A stretch of DNA of 31,977 bases from Lachnospiraceae bacterium (GCA_030825115.1 JAPJQL010000040.1:1-31977); one strand, 5' to 3'. Counted from the stretch's first letter, positions 16,056-24,429 are shown. Translations and numbers: made by a program. Notes: generated by a model not told the origin, from the letters alone.

Positions 16056-17366
16056 TCAGGATGGCGTGCCGCAGCCAACCGTCCCATGAAACGTCGCTTT
16101 GCCCAGCTCCTCTTCAATCCTGAGCAGCTGATTGTATTTTGCCACCCGCTCAGAACGGCAGGGCGCTCCTGTCTTGATCTGCCCGCTGTTGACTGCCACG
16201 GAAAGGTCGGCGATAAAAGAATCCTCCGTCTCGCCGGACCGGTGTGAGATGACCGCCGTATATCCGGCGCATTTTGCCATCTCGATCGCTTCCAGGCTCT
16301 CGGTCAGGGTTCCGATCTGGTTCACTTTGACCAGAATGGAATTGGCCGCCCCTTCCCAGATCCCTTTTTCCAGCCGTTTTGTATTGGTCACAAACAAGTC
16401 GTCTCCCACCAGCTGCACCTTATGCCCCAGCGTCCTGGTCAGCAGCTTCCAGCCATCCCAGTCTTCCTCGGCAAGACCGTCCTCAATCGAACAGATGGGA
16501 AAACCTTCCACCAGCCGCCGAAAGTATTCCACCATCTCCTGAGAGCTCCGCTGGACCGGAATCCCGTTCATCTCACTTTCCCCGGGGAAAAGATACATCC
16601 CCGATTCCTCATCATACAGCTCGCTGGCAGCCGCGTCGATGGCAATCTTAAAGTCGGTGCCCGGCTGATAACCGCTGAGTTTTACCGCATCCACCAGATA
16701 AGACAGCACCTCCTCGGAATTTTTCAGATTTGGTGCAAATCCGCCCTCATCCCCCACTGAAGTGGCATATCCGCCTACTTTCAGCAGCTTTTTCAGGGTA
16801 TGGTACACCTCAGAACACATCCGAAGCCCATCAGAAAAGGTCTTAGCCCCCACCGGCATGATCATGAATTCCTGCAGGTCCACCGTATTGTCGGCGTGGA
16901 CACCGCCGTTTAGCACATTCATCATCGGCACCGGCATGGTTCTGGCATTGACGCCTCCCAGGTAGCGGTACAGCGGGATATGCTGCTGGGCGGCGCAGGC
17001 TCTGGCCACCGCAAGTGATACGCCAAGAATCGCATTGGCGCCCAGCCGGGATTTGTTCTCCGTGCCGTCCGTCTCCCTGAGGATCCGGTCTATGGCCGCC
17101 TGGTTGCAGGCGTCCTCAAACATCAAAACTTCCGCCAGCACCGTGTTGACATACCCCACCGCCCTGGCAACGCCCTGACCGTGATACTCCTTCCCGCCAT
17201 CCCTCAATTCTACCGCCTCAAACCTGCCCGTGGACGCGCCGGACGGGACCGCCGCCCTGCCGACCGCTCCGCCTTCCAGGCGGATTTCCACCTCTACCGT
17301 CGGGTTGCCCCGGGAGTCTAAGATCTCCCTCGCATGTACCCCTGCAATCTCATAATCACCATACAT
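16056..17366 (-). CDS. eno: Enolase
   Basis: A 436-residue phosphopyruvate hydratase, converting 2-phosphoglycerate to phosphoenolpyruvate in glycolysis. It starts MYGDYEIAGVHAREILDSRG eight bases after AAGGAGG. Signature segments are all present: SRGNPTVEVE, VPSGASTG, NGGVHADN, DEGGFAPN, the Mg-binding aspartates/glutamates in IAIDAAASE, CSIEDGLAEEDW and LVGDDLFVTN, the catalytic lysine in ILVKVNQIGT, SHRSGETEDSFIADL, and GAPCRSERVAKYNQLLRIEE. Length is normal. The leader before the gene forms a long hairpin that includes the ribosome site. The usual glycolytic neighbours (gapA, pgk, tpi, gpm) are absent here. Confidence 0.97.
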   Translation of the reverse strand: MYGDYEIAGVHAREILDSRGNPTVEVEIRLEGGAVGRAAVPSGASTGRFEAVELRDGGKEYHGQGVARAVGYVNTVLAEVLMFEDACNQAAIDRILRETDGTENKSRLGANAILGVSLAVARACAAQQHIPLYRYLGGVNARTMPVPMMNVLNGGVHADNTVDLQEFMIMPVGAKTFSDGLRMCSEVYHTLKKLLKVGGYATSVGDEGGFAPNLKNSEEVLSYLVDAVKLSGYQPGTDFKIAIDAAASELYDEESGMYLFPGESEMNGIPVQRSSQEMVEYFRRLVEGFPICSIEDGLAEEDWDGWKLLTRTLGHKVQLVGDDLFVTNTKRLEKGIWEGAANSILVKVNQIGTLTESLEAIEMAKCAGYTAVISHRSGETEDSFIADLSVAVNSGQIKTGAPCRSERVAKYNQLLRIEEELGKATFHGTVGCGTPS

Positions 17367-17428
17367 AAAAATGGCCTCCTTACATCAATCTGTCTTCTGA
17401 AAACACTTAATGTAAGGATAGCCATTTT
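17367..17428 (-). promoter_or_regulatory. Hairpin enclosing the eno ribosome binding site
   Basis: On the minus strand, AAAATGGC-TA-TCCTTACAT (17428 to 17410) pairs with ATGTAAGGA-G-GCCATTTT (17385 to 17368). That is 17 base pairs with one small internal loop around a 24-nt loop. The Shine-Dalgarno AAGGAGG of eno lies wholly inside the second arm and the ATG follows within two bases of it. As drawn, the structure would block initiation. It ends in a run of five T, so it could also terminate transcription at the start codon. Confidence 0.7.
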
Positions 17429-17493
17429 CTTTTGTTTTATGCTAAGACAGCCTGCACAAAATTCCCTGCTGCCACGGTAAGGCTTTGTCCGGT

Positions 17494-19914
17494 TTATGCA
17501 CGAAGCTGGATTCCAAGCCCTTCCAGACCATTCAGAATTTTTTTCATAGCCGCGCCGACTTCCTCATCGGTCAGGGTCCTGTCTTTCGCCCGGAACACAA
17601 TTGAGTAAGCTACAGACTTGTGTCCTGCAAGGATCTGCGCCCCCTCATAAATGTCGAACAATTTGTAGCTTTCCAGGATCTTGCCGCCCCGCTGTGCGAT
17701 CACGTCTTCAATCTGTCCCACCAGGATATGTTTCGGAACTACCATACTGATATCTCTGGTCACTGCCGGATATTTTGCAATGCCGGTATATTTGCGGTTG
17801 AAGTCGGCAAACGGGATGACGCCTGGCATATCCAAAACTGCTACATAAGCGCGGTCGCCAATCTTGTAATTTTCAGCTACTTCCGGATGGATCTCACCCA
17901 TATAACCTAACGTTACGCCCTCATATACGATCTCGGCTTTTCTGCCCGGGTGCAGGTATGGATGGCCGCAGTCCGGATTGTAGTGGACTTTTTTGCACAT
18001 CCCCAGTTTATCAAACAATTCTTCCACAACACCCTTCATCGTGAAGAAATCGCCCTCTCCATACATCCCAAGCGTCATCTGCATCCGCTCATCCGGCAGC
18101 TCGGTCAGCGGCAATGATTTCGGCAGATAGATATTGGCCAGCTCATACAGCTTTACGTCCTTGTTTCTGCGGTTGTAATTCGTAGACAGCGATGTCAGCA
18201 TCCCGTTTAACGGCATGGTCCTCATAACGCTGAAATCCTCGCCCAGCGGGTTCATGATCATCACCGGACGGCGAAGCTTCGAATCCTCCGGCAGCAGCAG
18301 TTTGTCAAATACCTTCGGGCTCTCGAAGGAGTAGGTCATACTCTCGCTGAACCCGGAAAATTCTGCCACTTCTCGCGCGATCTCTTCAATCCTCAGTTTA
18401 TAGGACAGCTTGCCGGTGGTCGCTTCGCCGGACGGCAGCGTAGTCGGGATATTGTCATATCCATAGAATCTTGCCACTTCCTCGGCGATATCAGCCAGGC
18501 GCTCCAAGTCCTGGCGGAAGGTCGGCGCAATCACCTCCTGGCGCTCTTCATCAAAGCCCAGCTCCAGCTTTTTAAAATAGCCTTTCATGGTTTCTGCGTC
18601 CAGCTCCGTCCCCAGCAGGTCGTTGATCTTTTCTGCGTCAAAAGGAATCCGTACTTCTTCTTTTTTCACCGGATACACGTCGATGGTTCCGCCAATGACC
18701 TCTCCTGCGCCCAGCTCCTCGATCAGCTGGCAGGCACGGTCCACGGCTGCTTTGGCATTGTTTGGGTCAAGCCCTTTTTCAAATTTGCCGGATGCGTCGG
18801 TCCTCAATCCTATTTTCTTTGCAGAAAGGCGGATATTCGTACCGTCAAAACATGCCGCCTCAAATACCATCGTCTTTACGTCATCGGTGATCTTGGAATT
18901 TTCACCGCCCATGATCCCGGCGATGCCGACTTCTTTCTCCCCGTCGTTTATCATCAGAACCGTGCTGTCTAACTTGCGGACCTGTCCGTCCAGGGTCTGG
19001 AATTCATCTCCGTCCTTTGCACATTTTACGACAATCTTGTGTCCTGCAATCTGGTCGTAATCAAATGCGTGCATCGGCTGTCCATACTCTTCCATTACAT
19101 AATTCGTAATGTCTACGATATTGTTGATCGGACGGATTCCGCTTGCTGCAAGCCGTCTCTGCATCCATTCTGGTGACGGGGCCAGCTTGATGTTCTTAAC
19201 CATACGGGCACAGTAACGCGGGCAGAGTGCCGTATTTTCCACTTCCACTTTCAGGTAATCGTTGATGTCCTCATCGTTTCCGGTCTCTGTCACAACCGGA
19301 GGGTAGAACGGCTTATCAAAGGTAGCCGCCGCCTCGCGGGCAATGCCGACGACGCTGTAGCAGTCCACACGGTTGGAGGTTATTTCGTATTCAAATACGA
19401 CGTCGTGCAGCCCTAACAGCTCAATCGCATCCGCCCCCACCTCGGCGTCGGCCGGAAGGATGTAGATGCCGCTTTCCGGCGCATCCGGGTACATCTCCCT
19501 TGAAGTTCCAAGTTCTTCAATGGAGCACATCATACCGCAGGACTCAATGCCGCGGAGTTTCCCTTTTTTAATTTTGATTCCGTCTTCCGGAAGCGGGCCG
19601 CCGTCGTGTCCGCCGGCAACTTTTCCGCCGTCCAGTACGACCGGGACCTTATCTCCTTCTTTGACATTCGGCGCGCCGGTGACGATCTGGATGGACTCAG
19701 AACCGATGTTTACCTGGCAGACGATCAGTTTGTCTGCGTCAGGATGGCGCTCAATCTTCGTGATCTCACCTACTACGATTTTTTCCAGATTTTTATCGAA
19801 ACACTCATATCCCTCTACCTTGGTGCCGGACAGGGTCATGGCATCGGTGTACTCCTGAGCGGTTACGTCCAGATCCGGGACATATGCTTTAATCCATGAT
19901 AATGCTGTGTTCAT
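17494..19914 (-). CDS. pheT: Phenylalanine-tRNA ligase beta subunit
   Basis: An 806-residue subunit of the alpha2-beta2 enzyme that charges tRNA-Phe. It starts MNTALSWIKAYVPDLDVTAQ. Domains: N-terminal B1; an OB-fold tRNA-binding (EMAP-like) domain about 40-150 with IVVGEITKIERHPDADKL and GAPNVKEGDKVPVV; the B3/B4 editing region (about 200-380) with NRVDCYSVVGIAREAA; the B5 domain (about 400-475) with FDAEKINDLLGTELD; a catalytic-like core (about 480-690) with MNPLGEDFSVMRTMPL; and a C-terminal ferredoxin-like anticodon-binding domain with KYPAVTRDISMVV and RAKDRTLTDEEV. It follows pheS at 37 bases, giving one operon under the pheS T-box. Confidence 0.97.
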   Translation of the reverse strand: MNTALSWIKAYVPDLDVTAQEYTDAMTLSGTKVEGYECFDKNLEKIVVGEITKIERHPDADKLIVCQVNIGSESIQIVTGAPNVKEGDKVPVVLDGGKVAGGHDGGPLPEDGIKIKKGKLRGIESCGMMCSIEELGTSREMYPDAPESGIYILPADAEVGADAIELLGLHDVVFEYEITSNRVDCYSVVGIAREAAATFDKPFYPPVVTETGNDEDINDYLKVEVENTALCPRYCARMVKNIKLAPSPEWMQRRLAASGIRPINNIVDITNYVMEEYGQPMHAFDYDQIAGHKIVVKCAKDGDEFQTLDGQVRKLDSTVLMINDGEKEVGIAGIMGGENSKITDDVKTMVFEAACFDGTNIRLSAKKIGLRTDASGKFEKGLDPNNAKAAVDRACQLIEELGAGEVIGGTIDVYPVKKEEVRIPFDAEKINDLLGTELDAETMKGYFKKLELGFDEERQEVIAPTFRQDLERLADIAEEVARFYGYDNIPTTLPSGEATTGKLSYKLRIEEIAREVAEFSGFSESMTYSFESPKVFDKLLLPEDSKLRRPVMIMNPLGEDFSVMRTMPLNGMLTSLSTNYNRRNKDVKLYELANIYLPKSLPLTELPDERMQMTLGMYGEGDFFTMKGVVEELFDKLGMCKKVHYNPDCGHPYLHPGRKAEIVYEGVTLGYMGEIHPEVAENYKIGDRAYVAVLDMPGVIPFADFNRKYTGIAKYPAVTRDISMVVPKHILVGQIEDVIAQRGGKILESYKLFDIYEGAQILAGHKSVAYSIVFRAKDRTLTDEEVGAAMKKILNGLEGLGIQLRA

Positions 19915-19951
19915 ATCGTTATTCTCCTTGCTTCTATATGTTGGTCATTTG

Positions 19952-20971
19952 TCAAAACTGTTTCAGGAACCGGATATCGTTCTCGTACAACAGTCTCATA
20001 TCGTCAATCTCGTATTTCAGCAGCGCAATCCGCTCGAGTCCCACACCAAATGCAAAGCCGCTGTATTCTTCCGGGTCGATTCCGCACATCTCAAGAACGT
20101 GGGGATGTACCATGCCGCAGCCAAGGATCTCGATCCAGCCGGAGCCTTTACAGAACCGGCAGCCCTTGCCGCCGCATTTGAAACAGGTTACATCCACCTC
20201 GGCGCTTGGCTCTGTGAACGGGAAATGATGAGGGCGGAATTTTACTTTCGTCTCCTCGCCGAACAGCTCTTTGGCAAACTCTGCCAGCGTACCCTTTAAG
20301 TCGGCAAATGTAATATGCTTGTCAATGACCAGACCTTCAATCTGATGGAAGGATGGAGAATGGGTCGCGTCCACTTCATCAGAGCGGAATACGCGTCCCG
20401 GCGCGATCATACGGATCGGAAGCTTGCCCTGTTCCATCACACGCGCCTGTACCGGGGAAGTCTGGGTACGCAGCACGATATCTTTATTGATGTAGAAGGT
20501 ATCCTGCTCATCCTTTGCCGGATGGTTGGCCGGGATGTTCAGCTTTTCGAAGTTGTACATATCATACTCGATCTCCGGTCCTTCCACTACCTCGTATCCC
20601 ATGCCCACAAAGATGCGCTCCACTTCTTTGAGTGCAACGGTATTGGGATGGCTGTGGCCGATGTTGGCTTTCTTTGCCGGAAGCGTCACATCGATGACCT
20701 CCCGCTTCATCTGCTCTTCTCTTGCCATCTTTGCCAGAAGCGTCTTAGACTCCTCCAGCTTCGCCTCGATGACTTCCCGGACCTCATTGACCATCTGTCC
20801 CACTTTCGGGCGGTCCTCCGGCGCTACATCCTTCATGCTCTTGAGAACTGTCGTCAGCTCTCCTTTTTTACCCAGATATGCGACACGGATGTCATTCAGC
20901 TTTTCCAGGGCCTCGGAAGCCTCAATCTGTTTCAGTGCTTCTTCTTTGATCTTCTCTAATTGCTCTTTCAT
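19952..20971 (-). CDS. pheS: Phenylalanine-tRNA ligase alpha subunit
   Basis: A 339-residue class II catalytic subunit that carries the aminoacylation site of PheRS. It starts MKEQLEKIKEEALKQIEASE behind AAAGGAAGG. An N-terminal coiled coil (about 1-90) binds tRNA. The catalytic domain contains GHSHPNTVALKEVERIF, NIPANHPAKDEQDTF, motif 2 FRSDEVDATHSPSFHQIEGL and motif 3 GFAFGVGLERIALLKY. A cysteine-rich turn, CFKCGGKGCRFCKGSGW, lies before motif 3, as in other Firmicutes PheS. Expression is governed by the T-box leader just upstream. Length and motifs are normal. Confidence 0.97.
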   Translation of the reverse strand: MKEQLEKIKEEALKQIEASEALEKLNDIRVAYLGKKGELTTVLKSMKDVAPEDRPKVGQMVNEVREVIEAKLEESKTLLAKMAREEQMKREVIDVTLPAKKANIGHSHPNTVALKEVERIFVGMGYEVVEGPEIEYDMYNFEKLNIPANHPAKDEQDTFYINKDIVLRTQTSPVQARVMEQGKLPIRMIAPGRVFRSDEVDATHSPSFHQIEGLVIDKHITFADLKGTLAEFAKELFGEETKVKFRPHHFPFTEPSAEVDVTCFKCGGKGCRFCKGSGWIEILGCGMVHPHVLEMCGIDPEEYSGFAFGVGLERIALLKYEIDDMRLLYENDIRFLKQF

Positions 20972-21006
20972 GTTTTCCTTCCTTTCTTACATGTAGGGGC
21001 AGAAAC

Positions 21007-21043
21007 AAAAAAACGCCCCTCTGCTTTTGACAGCAAAGGGACG
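21007..21043 (-). terminator. Regulated terminator of the pheST T-box
   Basis: CGTCCCTTTGCT and AGCAGAGGGGCG pair around a short TGTCAAA-type loop, followed by seven T residues on the minus strand. It overlaps the antiterminator sequence of the T-box, which is the standard arrangement. Confidence 0.92.
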
Positions 21044-21301
21044 ACATTCATCGCGGTACCACCCTGATTCCTGTAACCATACAAACAGTCAGGTCACAGA
21101 CACTCAATTCCTGCGTAACGTGCAGCTTCCGTCGCAGCTTACCGCCAGGTTCATCTGACCCGGTTTCAGCCGTGCAGCTCCCGTGCGAATTTCGTAAATT
21201 TATCTGAACTGAAAGGGGCTTACAGCCGGTGACCCCTTCTCTCTGACAGGAAATAAACCACTACTGAACACATTCTCAGCTTTTGTTTTATTGGAAATCT
21301 A
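21007..21301 (-). ncRNA. T-box riboswitch leader of pheST
   Basis: The minus-strand leader ends in a textbook T-box: the conserved GGGTGGTACCGCG (21052-21064) lies directly before the terminator hairpin at 21007-21043. Antiterminator formation with the 3' end of uncharged tRNA would free the terminator strand. About 230 nt upstream of the T-box provide stem I and the intermediate stems, including AGAGAGAAGGGG and CACGGGAGCTG elements. TTC (Phe) triplets occur in the expected region, but I could not settle which is the specifier codon by eye. Phenylalanine specificity therefore rests mainly on the genes controlled. Confidence 0.93.
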
Positions 21302-21307
21302 TGATTT

Positions 21308-21336
21308 ATTGTAGTCACATCCCCCAAAAAAGTCAA
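21308..21336 (-). promoter_or_regulatory. pheST promoter
   Basis: On the minus strand, TTGACT (21331-21336) and TACAAT (21308-21313) are separated by exactly 17 nt, placing the transcription start near 21301, just before the T-box leader. It is close to consensus. Confidence 0.85.
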
Positions 21337-21384
21337 GTATTTTTTCGTTCTTCTCGCCTCTTCGTGTCTTTATCGAGAACCAAC

Positions 21385-22059
21385 TCAGCATTTTTTCATC
21401 TCGATCCAGTCTTTAGCCTCGTTCAGCCGTGCTTCAAACTGCTCAAAAAAATCCAGTTCTGAATCAAACGGCGTAATGAAAAAGGTATTTAACACATACA
21501 GATTTACCTGTTTTGCCAGATTTTCATCCTGCCTGGCCGCCAGAATATCCTGTAAATCCTTCAAAAAATAATGCCAGTCAGCCACAAACTGCTCATGCCG
21601 TTTTAAATCTGGCGTATCGATCCATTTGCGTACCTTGACTTTAGTCCTGTTCTCCTTTTTGCATTCATGTACCTGAAGAAAATATTGGAAACTGCGGTTC
21701 TCGTAAAACCGGCCCAATGGAAACAGACGGCATATGCCTGGGCGAAACGGATGGATGCTGCACCTGCCATTGCCGTCCAAAAAGGCGCACGTCTCACGTT
21801 CTCCGGCCATCTTCATGTTCGGCAGGATGATTCCATCTACCACGTTCAGTTCCAGCCGGTCTGCAAGCAGCGATTCGAAACGCTCTCCCAGATGCTCTGT
21901 CAGCCGCTTGACATCAAGCGGGTCCAGGACGATTGAACTGCCCATGCCCTGGCAGCAGGAAAAACATCCCCGGCAGTCATTGCAGTCCGCCTTGACCATA
22001 TCGTTTAATCCATATAACTTCCCATCAGAAATCTCTTCCAAACTCACTTCTCTGATCAT
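21385..22059 (-). CDS. YkgJ-family cysteine-cluster protein
   Basis: A 224-residue cytoplasmic protein starting MIREVSLEEISDGKLYGLND. The N-terminal half has the family's metal-binding cysteines, CNDCRGCFSCCQGMG (about 26-40), then CAFLDGNGRCSIHPFRPGICRLFP (about 90-115) with the CxIHxxRPxxCRxFP signature, and one further Cys in VHECKK. Such proteins are annotated as putative zinc- or iron-chelating and are of unknown role. The C-terminal 90 residues are helical and charged and not recognised. The gene begins 20 bases after the alpha/beta hydrolase stop, so the two probably form an operon. Confidence 0.88.
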   Translation of the reverse strand: MIREVSLEEISDGKLYGLNDMVKADCNDCRGCFSCCQGMGSSIVLDPLDVKRLTEHLGERFESLLADRLELNVVDGIILPNMKMAGERETCAFLDGNGRCSIHPFRPGICRLFPLGRFYENRSFQYFLQVHECKKENRTKVKVRKWIDTPDLKRHEQFVADWHYFLKDLQDILAARQDENLAKQVNLYVLNTFFITPFDSELDFFEQFEARLNEAKDWIEMKKC

Positions 22060-22079
22060 CGCTGTTCTCCCTTATCTGT

Positions 22080-22772
22080 TTATGTTATGGGCTCTTCTCT
22101 CAAAAACTGTTCCACGGCTCTGTTAAATGCCGCAGGATTTTCACGGGCAATAAAATGTGTCCCCTCCACACAACAATATCTCCCATTTTTTAGATTGTCC
22201 GCAATCAGTCTGGAATGCTTGTCCTTAATCATATCTCTGCTTCCGACAAGGACCAGTGTCCGGGTATCGACTGCCCGCAACTGCCCCAAAGTGAAATCCG
22301 GCTGAGTGACCATCAGGCCCAGCAGTTCTTTTTTGTGTATAACATTCTTTCCGAACAATTCCAGCAAAGAACTTATACCATATTCGATACAAATCGGAAG
22401 CTGTACAGTCCACTTGACGCCTCCCGGAGATAAATTTGCTCCATTTAAGATCATCTTCTCTATGTGATCACCATATTTCAGTGCAAATGCCAGAGCAATA
22501 TTTCCCCCGTCACTAAACCCCAGGATATGGGATTTCCGGATTCCCAATTTGTCAAAAAATGCTTTTAAATCGTCCGCAAACTGATCGATCGTAAACGGCG
22601 CCACGCCTCTTGGCGACTTTCCATGTCCTCTGGTGTCAACTGCGATCACACGATAAAAAGAGGAAAAATAGCTGATCTGGTGTTCAAAGTATTCCAGATT
22701 TTCTCCATTGCCGTGGAGAAGGACCAGGGGGAATCCGACGCCTTTTTCTATGTAATTTAATGCAATCTCCAT
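22080..22772 (-). CDS. Alpha/beta-fold hydrolase
   Basis: A 230-residue enzyme starting MEIALNYIEKGVGFPLVLLH. The start at 22772 has AAGGAG six bases upstream; longer versions of the frame run through the promoter region. It has the oxyanion-hole LLHGNGEN, VDTRGHGKS after strand 4, a nucleophile elbow GFSDGGN (Ser about 96), the acid near SRDMIKDKHSRLI and a catalytic His in EGTHFIARENP. The serine-aspartate-histidine triad is therefore complete. The substrate is unknown. There is no signal peptide, so it is cytoplasmic. Relatives include esterases and epoxide/haloalkane-type hydrolases. It is transcribed ahead of the YkgJ-type gene. Confidence 0.9.
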   Translation of the reverse strand: MEIALNYIEKGVGFPLVLLHGNGENLEYFEHQISYFSSFYRVIAVDTRGHGKSPRGVAPFTIDQFADDLKAFFDKLGIRKSHILGFSDGGNIALAFALKYGDHIEKMILNGANLSPGGVKWTVQLPICIEYGISSLLELFGKNVIHKKELLGLMVTQPDFTLGQLRAVDTRTLVLVGSRDMIKDKHSRLIADNLKNGRYCCVEGTHFIARENPAAFNRAVEQFLREEPIT

Positions 22773-22817
22773 CCGTTTCTCCTTATCTTCTCTTCCGCCA
22801 ACAATAAGACGAGAATC

Positions 22818-22823
22818 ATTATA
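22818..22823 (-). promoter_or_regulatory. Extended -10 promoter of hydrolase-ykgJ operon
   Basis: The minus-strand TGGTATAAT, about 50 bases before the hydrolase start, is an extended -10 box. The -35 region is weak. This is the only promoter-like element I see for the operon. Confidence 0.5.
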
Positions 22824-22888
22824 CCACATTTTTATAAAAAACAGGCATAGAATTGACTGTTGACAACGAAATAACAAAATTGCAAAAG

Positions 22889-22915
22889 TTAGCACTCTCC
22901 TCTTGACAGTGCTAA
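22889..22915 (+). promoter_or_regulatory. CIRCE operator (HrcA binding site)
   Basis: TTAGCACTC - 9 nt - CAGTGCTAA matches the CIRCE consensus TTAGCACTC-N9-GAGTGCTAA with one mismatch (C for G at the first base of the right arm). It overlaps the -35 box of the hsp20 promoter, so HrcA binding would block transcription until heat or misfolded protein titrates GroEL away from HrcA. Confidence 0.92.
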
Positions 22916-22931
22916 CTTTTTGTGTTATATT
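22903..22931 (+). promoter_or_regulatory. hsp20 promoter
   Basis: TTGACA (22903-22908) and TATATT (22926-22931) are spaced by exactly 17 nt. The -35 box is inside the CIRCE element. The start would be near 22938, giving a leader of about 70 nt. Confidence 0.85.
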
Positions 22932-23009
22932 TCATATATAACAAATAAAACATTTACAACAGCTGCTCTTTCTCTTTCAGAGCGCTGCCACAATAAGGAG
23001 GTATGAGCT

Positions 23010-23450
23010 ATGTTATTTACACCAGCAAGAAGAAACTTTGGATTTGATCTGTTTGACGACTTTTTCAACGACCCATTTTTCTCATCATCCTTCAACCATC
23101 AGGACATTTCCATGATGAAAACAGACGTAAAGGACGATGGAGCCAATTACCAGCTGGCCGTTGACCTGCCCGGCTTTAAAAAAGAAGATATCAAAGCAGA
23201 GTTAAAAGACGGCTATCTCACCATCGCAGCCAACCACGAAGAAAGCAAAGATGAGAAAGACGAGGATGGCAAATTTGTACGCAAAGAACGCTATACCGGT
23301 TCCTGCCGCAGAACCTTCTATGTAGGAGACAGCATCAAACAGGAAGATATCAAAGCCGGATTTGAAAACGGCGTGCTTCATCTCCAGTTCCCAAAAGAAG
23401 CGCCAAAAGAGGTAGAATCCGCACCCCGGTATATTCCGATTGAAGGTTAA
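23010..23450 (+). CDS. Hsp20/alpha-crystallin small heat-shock protein
   Basis: A 146-residue ATP-independent holdase chaperone, starting MLFTPARRNFGFDLFDDFFN behind AAGGAGG. The N-terminal arm is rich in Phe and Asp (FDLFDDFFNDPFF). The alpha-crystallin domain runs from about residue 36, with TDVKDDGANYQLAVDLPGFKKEDI, the DGYLTIAANHEE strand pair, RRTFYVGD and the signature GFENGVLHLQFPK. The C-terminal extension, APRYIPIEG, holds the IxI-type motif that docks into neighbouring subunits. It is the only clear core plus-strand gene of this length, with its own CIRCE-controlled promoter and a terminator. It resembles clostridial Hsp18. Confidence 0.96.
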   Translation: MLFTPARRNFGFDLFDDFFNDPFFSSSFNHQDISMMKTDVKDDGANYQLAVDLPGFKKEDIKAELKDGYLTIAANHEESKDEKDEDGKFVRKERYTGSCRRTFYVGDSIKQEDIKAGFENGVLHLQFPKEAPKEVESAPRYIPIEG

Positions 23451-23472
23451 CACGTGACCATCCACGCTATCA

Positions 23473-23498
23473 CTGCCGCCTGATTTTGAAGGCGGCAG
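23473..23498 (+). terminator. Stem-loop after hsp20
   Basis: CTGCCGCCT pairs perfectly with AGGCGGCAG around an 8-nt loop just after the hsp20 stop. No T-run follows, so it may be a 3'-end protecting structure or a weak terminator ahead of the stronger one at 23514. Confidence 0.5.
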
Positions 23499-23513
23499 GA
23501 TCTCCATAAAAAC

Positions 23514-23561
23514 AGCCCCTCCGGTTCATGGAATCACTCCCAAACCGGAAGGGCTATTTTT
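23514..23561. terminator. Bidirectional terminator of hsp20 and hflC
   Basis: AGCCC-TCCGGTT pairs with AACCGGA-GGGCT between the convergent hsp20 and hflC stops. The plus strand continues ATTTTT and the minus strand GTTTTT, so it can stop transcription from both sides. Confidence 0.85.
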
Positions 23562-24429
23562 AATTCCCAGAAAGGATTCTGGCCAGCTCACTGTCTGCAT
23601 CCAGGATAATAGTCTTATCCTGGCCTTTCAGGGAAGCCTTGATCGCATCTAACGAACGGACGTAATTATAAAAGTCAGCCTTCGATTCATCATTATAGGC
23701 TTCGCTCAGGATCTGCATGTATTTTGCCTCTCCCTCTGCCTTAATCTTCTCTGCTTCGGCTTCTGCCTTCGCAATCGTCTCCTTTACGCTCCGGTCCGTG
23801 TCATTTTTTATCAGGGAAGACTGGTATTCTCCATCAGCCGTATACTGTGCCGCAATATTATTCCGCTCAGATATCATACGCTGGTATACCGACTCCTTGT
23901 TGGAATCCGGCAGATCCAGCTTCTTTGTCTCCACGGCATAGATATGGATCCCATAAGAATCCATCGCGCTTCCGATATTCTCTGTGATGACCTTTGCCAG
24001 TTCCCCGTCCCTTCCGGAGATGATGTCGGCCTGGTTTGTTGAGGAAAGGACATTTTTTATAGAATTGTATACAACATTCCCCAAACGGATCTCCGCCTTT
24101 TCCTTGCTGGCATTTAAGGAGGAAAGGTATTTCACCGGGTCATCGATATCCCAGATGACAAAAGAATCCACCGTCATAACCTTTTTGTCCTTCGTCGTCA
24201 CATCGCTGGGATATAAGTCCGATATCATCTTATATTTGGGAATGCGCTGGACCGACTGTAAAAACGGGATCCGCAGGGATGGCCCTGCCGTGTCCTCCAC
24301 CCGGACAACCTTTCCAAACTGCTTGATCAGCACGTACTCATTGGCACGGGTCACCACAAGGGAGCTGCCTGCCACCAGGAGCGCCGCCACGATCAGAAAT
24401 GCACTCATACTCTTCCATAATTTTTTCAT
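23560..24429 (-). CDS. hflC: HflC-like SPFH/prohibitin membrane protein
   Basis: A 289-residue SPFH protein with one N-terminal membrane anchor (about 8-26) and the bulk outside the cytoplasmic membrane or facing the membrane domain. It starts MKKLWKSMSAFLIVAALLVA. The SPFH domain includes NEYVLIKQFGKVVRVEDTAG, PSDVTTKDKKVMTVDSFVIWDI and KYLSSLNASKEKAEIRLGNV; the helical arm holds RMISERNNIAAQYTADGEYQ and AEAEAEKIKAEGEAKYMQIL. HflK and HflC form a large cage around the FtsH protease in bacteria. Its ATG overlaps the hflK stop as ATGA, which implies translational coupling and near-equal amounts. Length is slightly short of the E. coli protein (334). Confidence 0.93.
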   Translation of the reverse strand: MKKLWKSMSAFLIVAALLVAGSSLVVTRANEYVLIKQFGKVVRVEDTAGPSLRIPFLQSVQRIPKYKMISDLYPSDVTTKDKKVMTVDSFVIWDIDDPVKYLSSLNASKEKAEIRLGNVVYNSIKNVLSSTNQADIISGRDGELAKVITENIGSAMDSYGIHIYAVETKKLDLPDSNKESVYQRMISERNNIAAQYTADGEYQSSLIKNDTDRSVKETIAKAEAEAEKIKAEGEAKYMQILSEAYNDESKADFYNYVRSLDAIKASLKGQDKTIILDADSELARILSGN

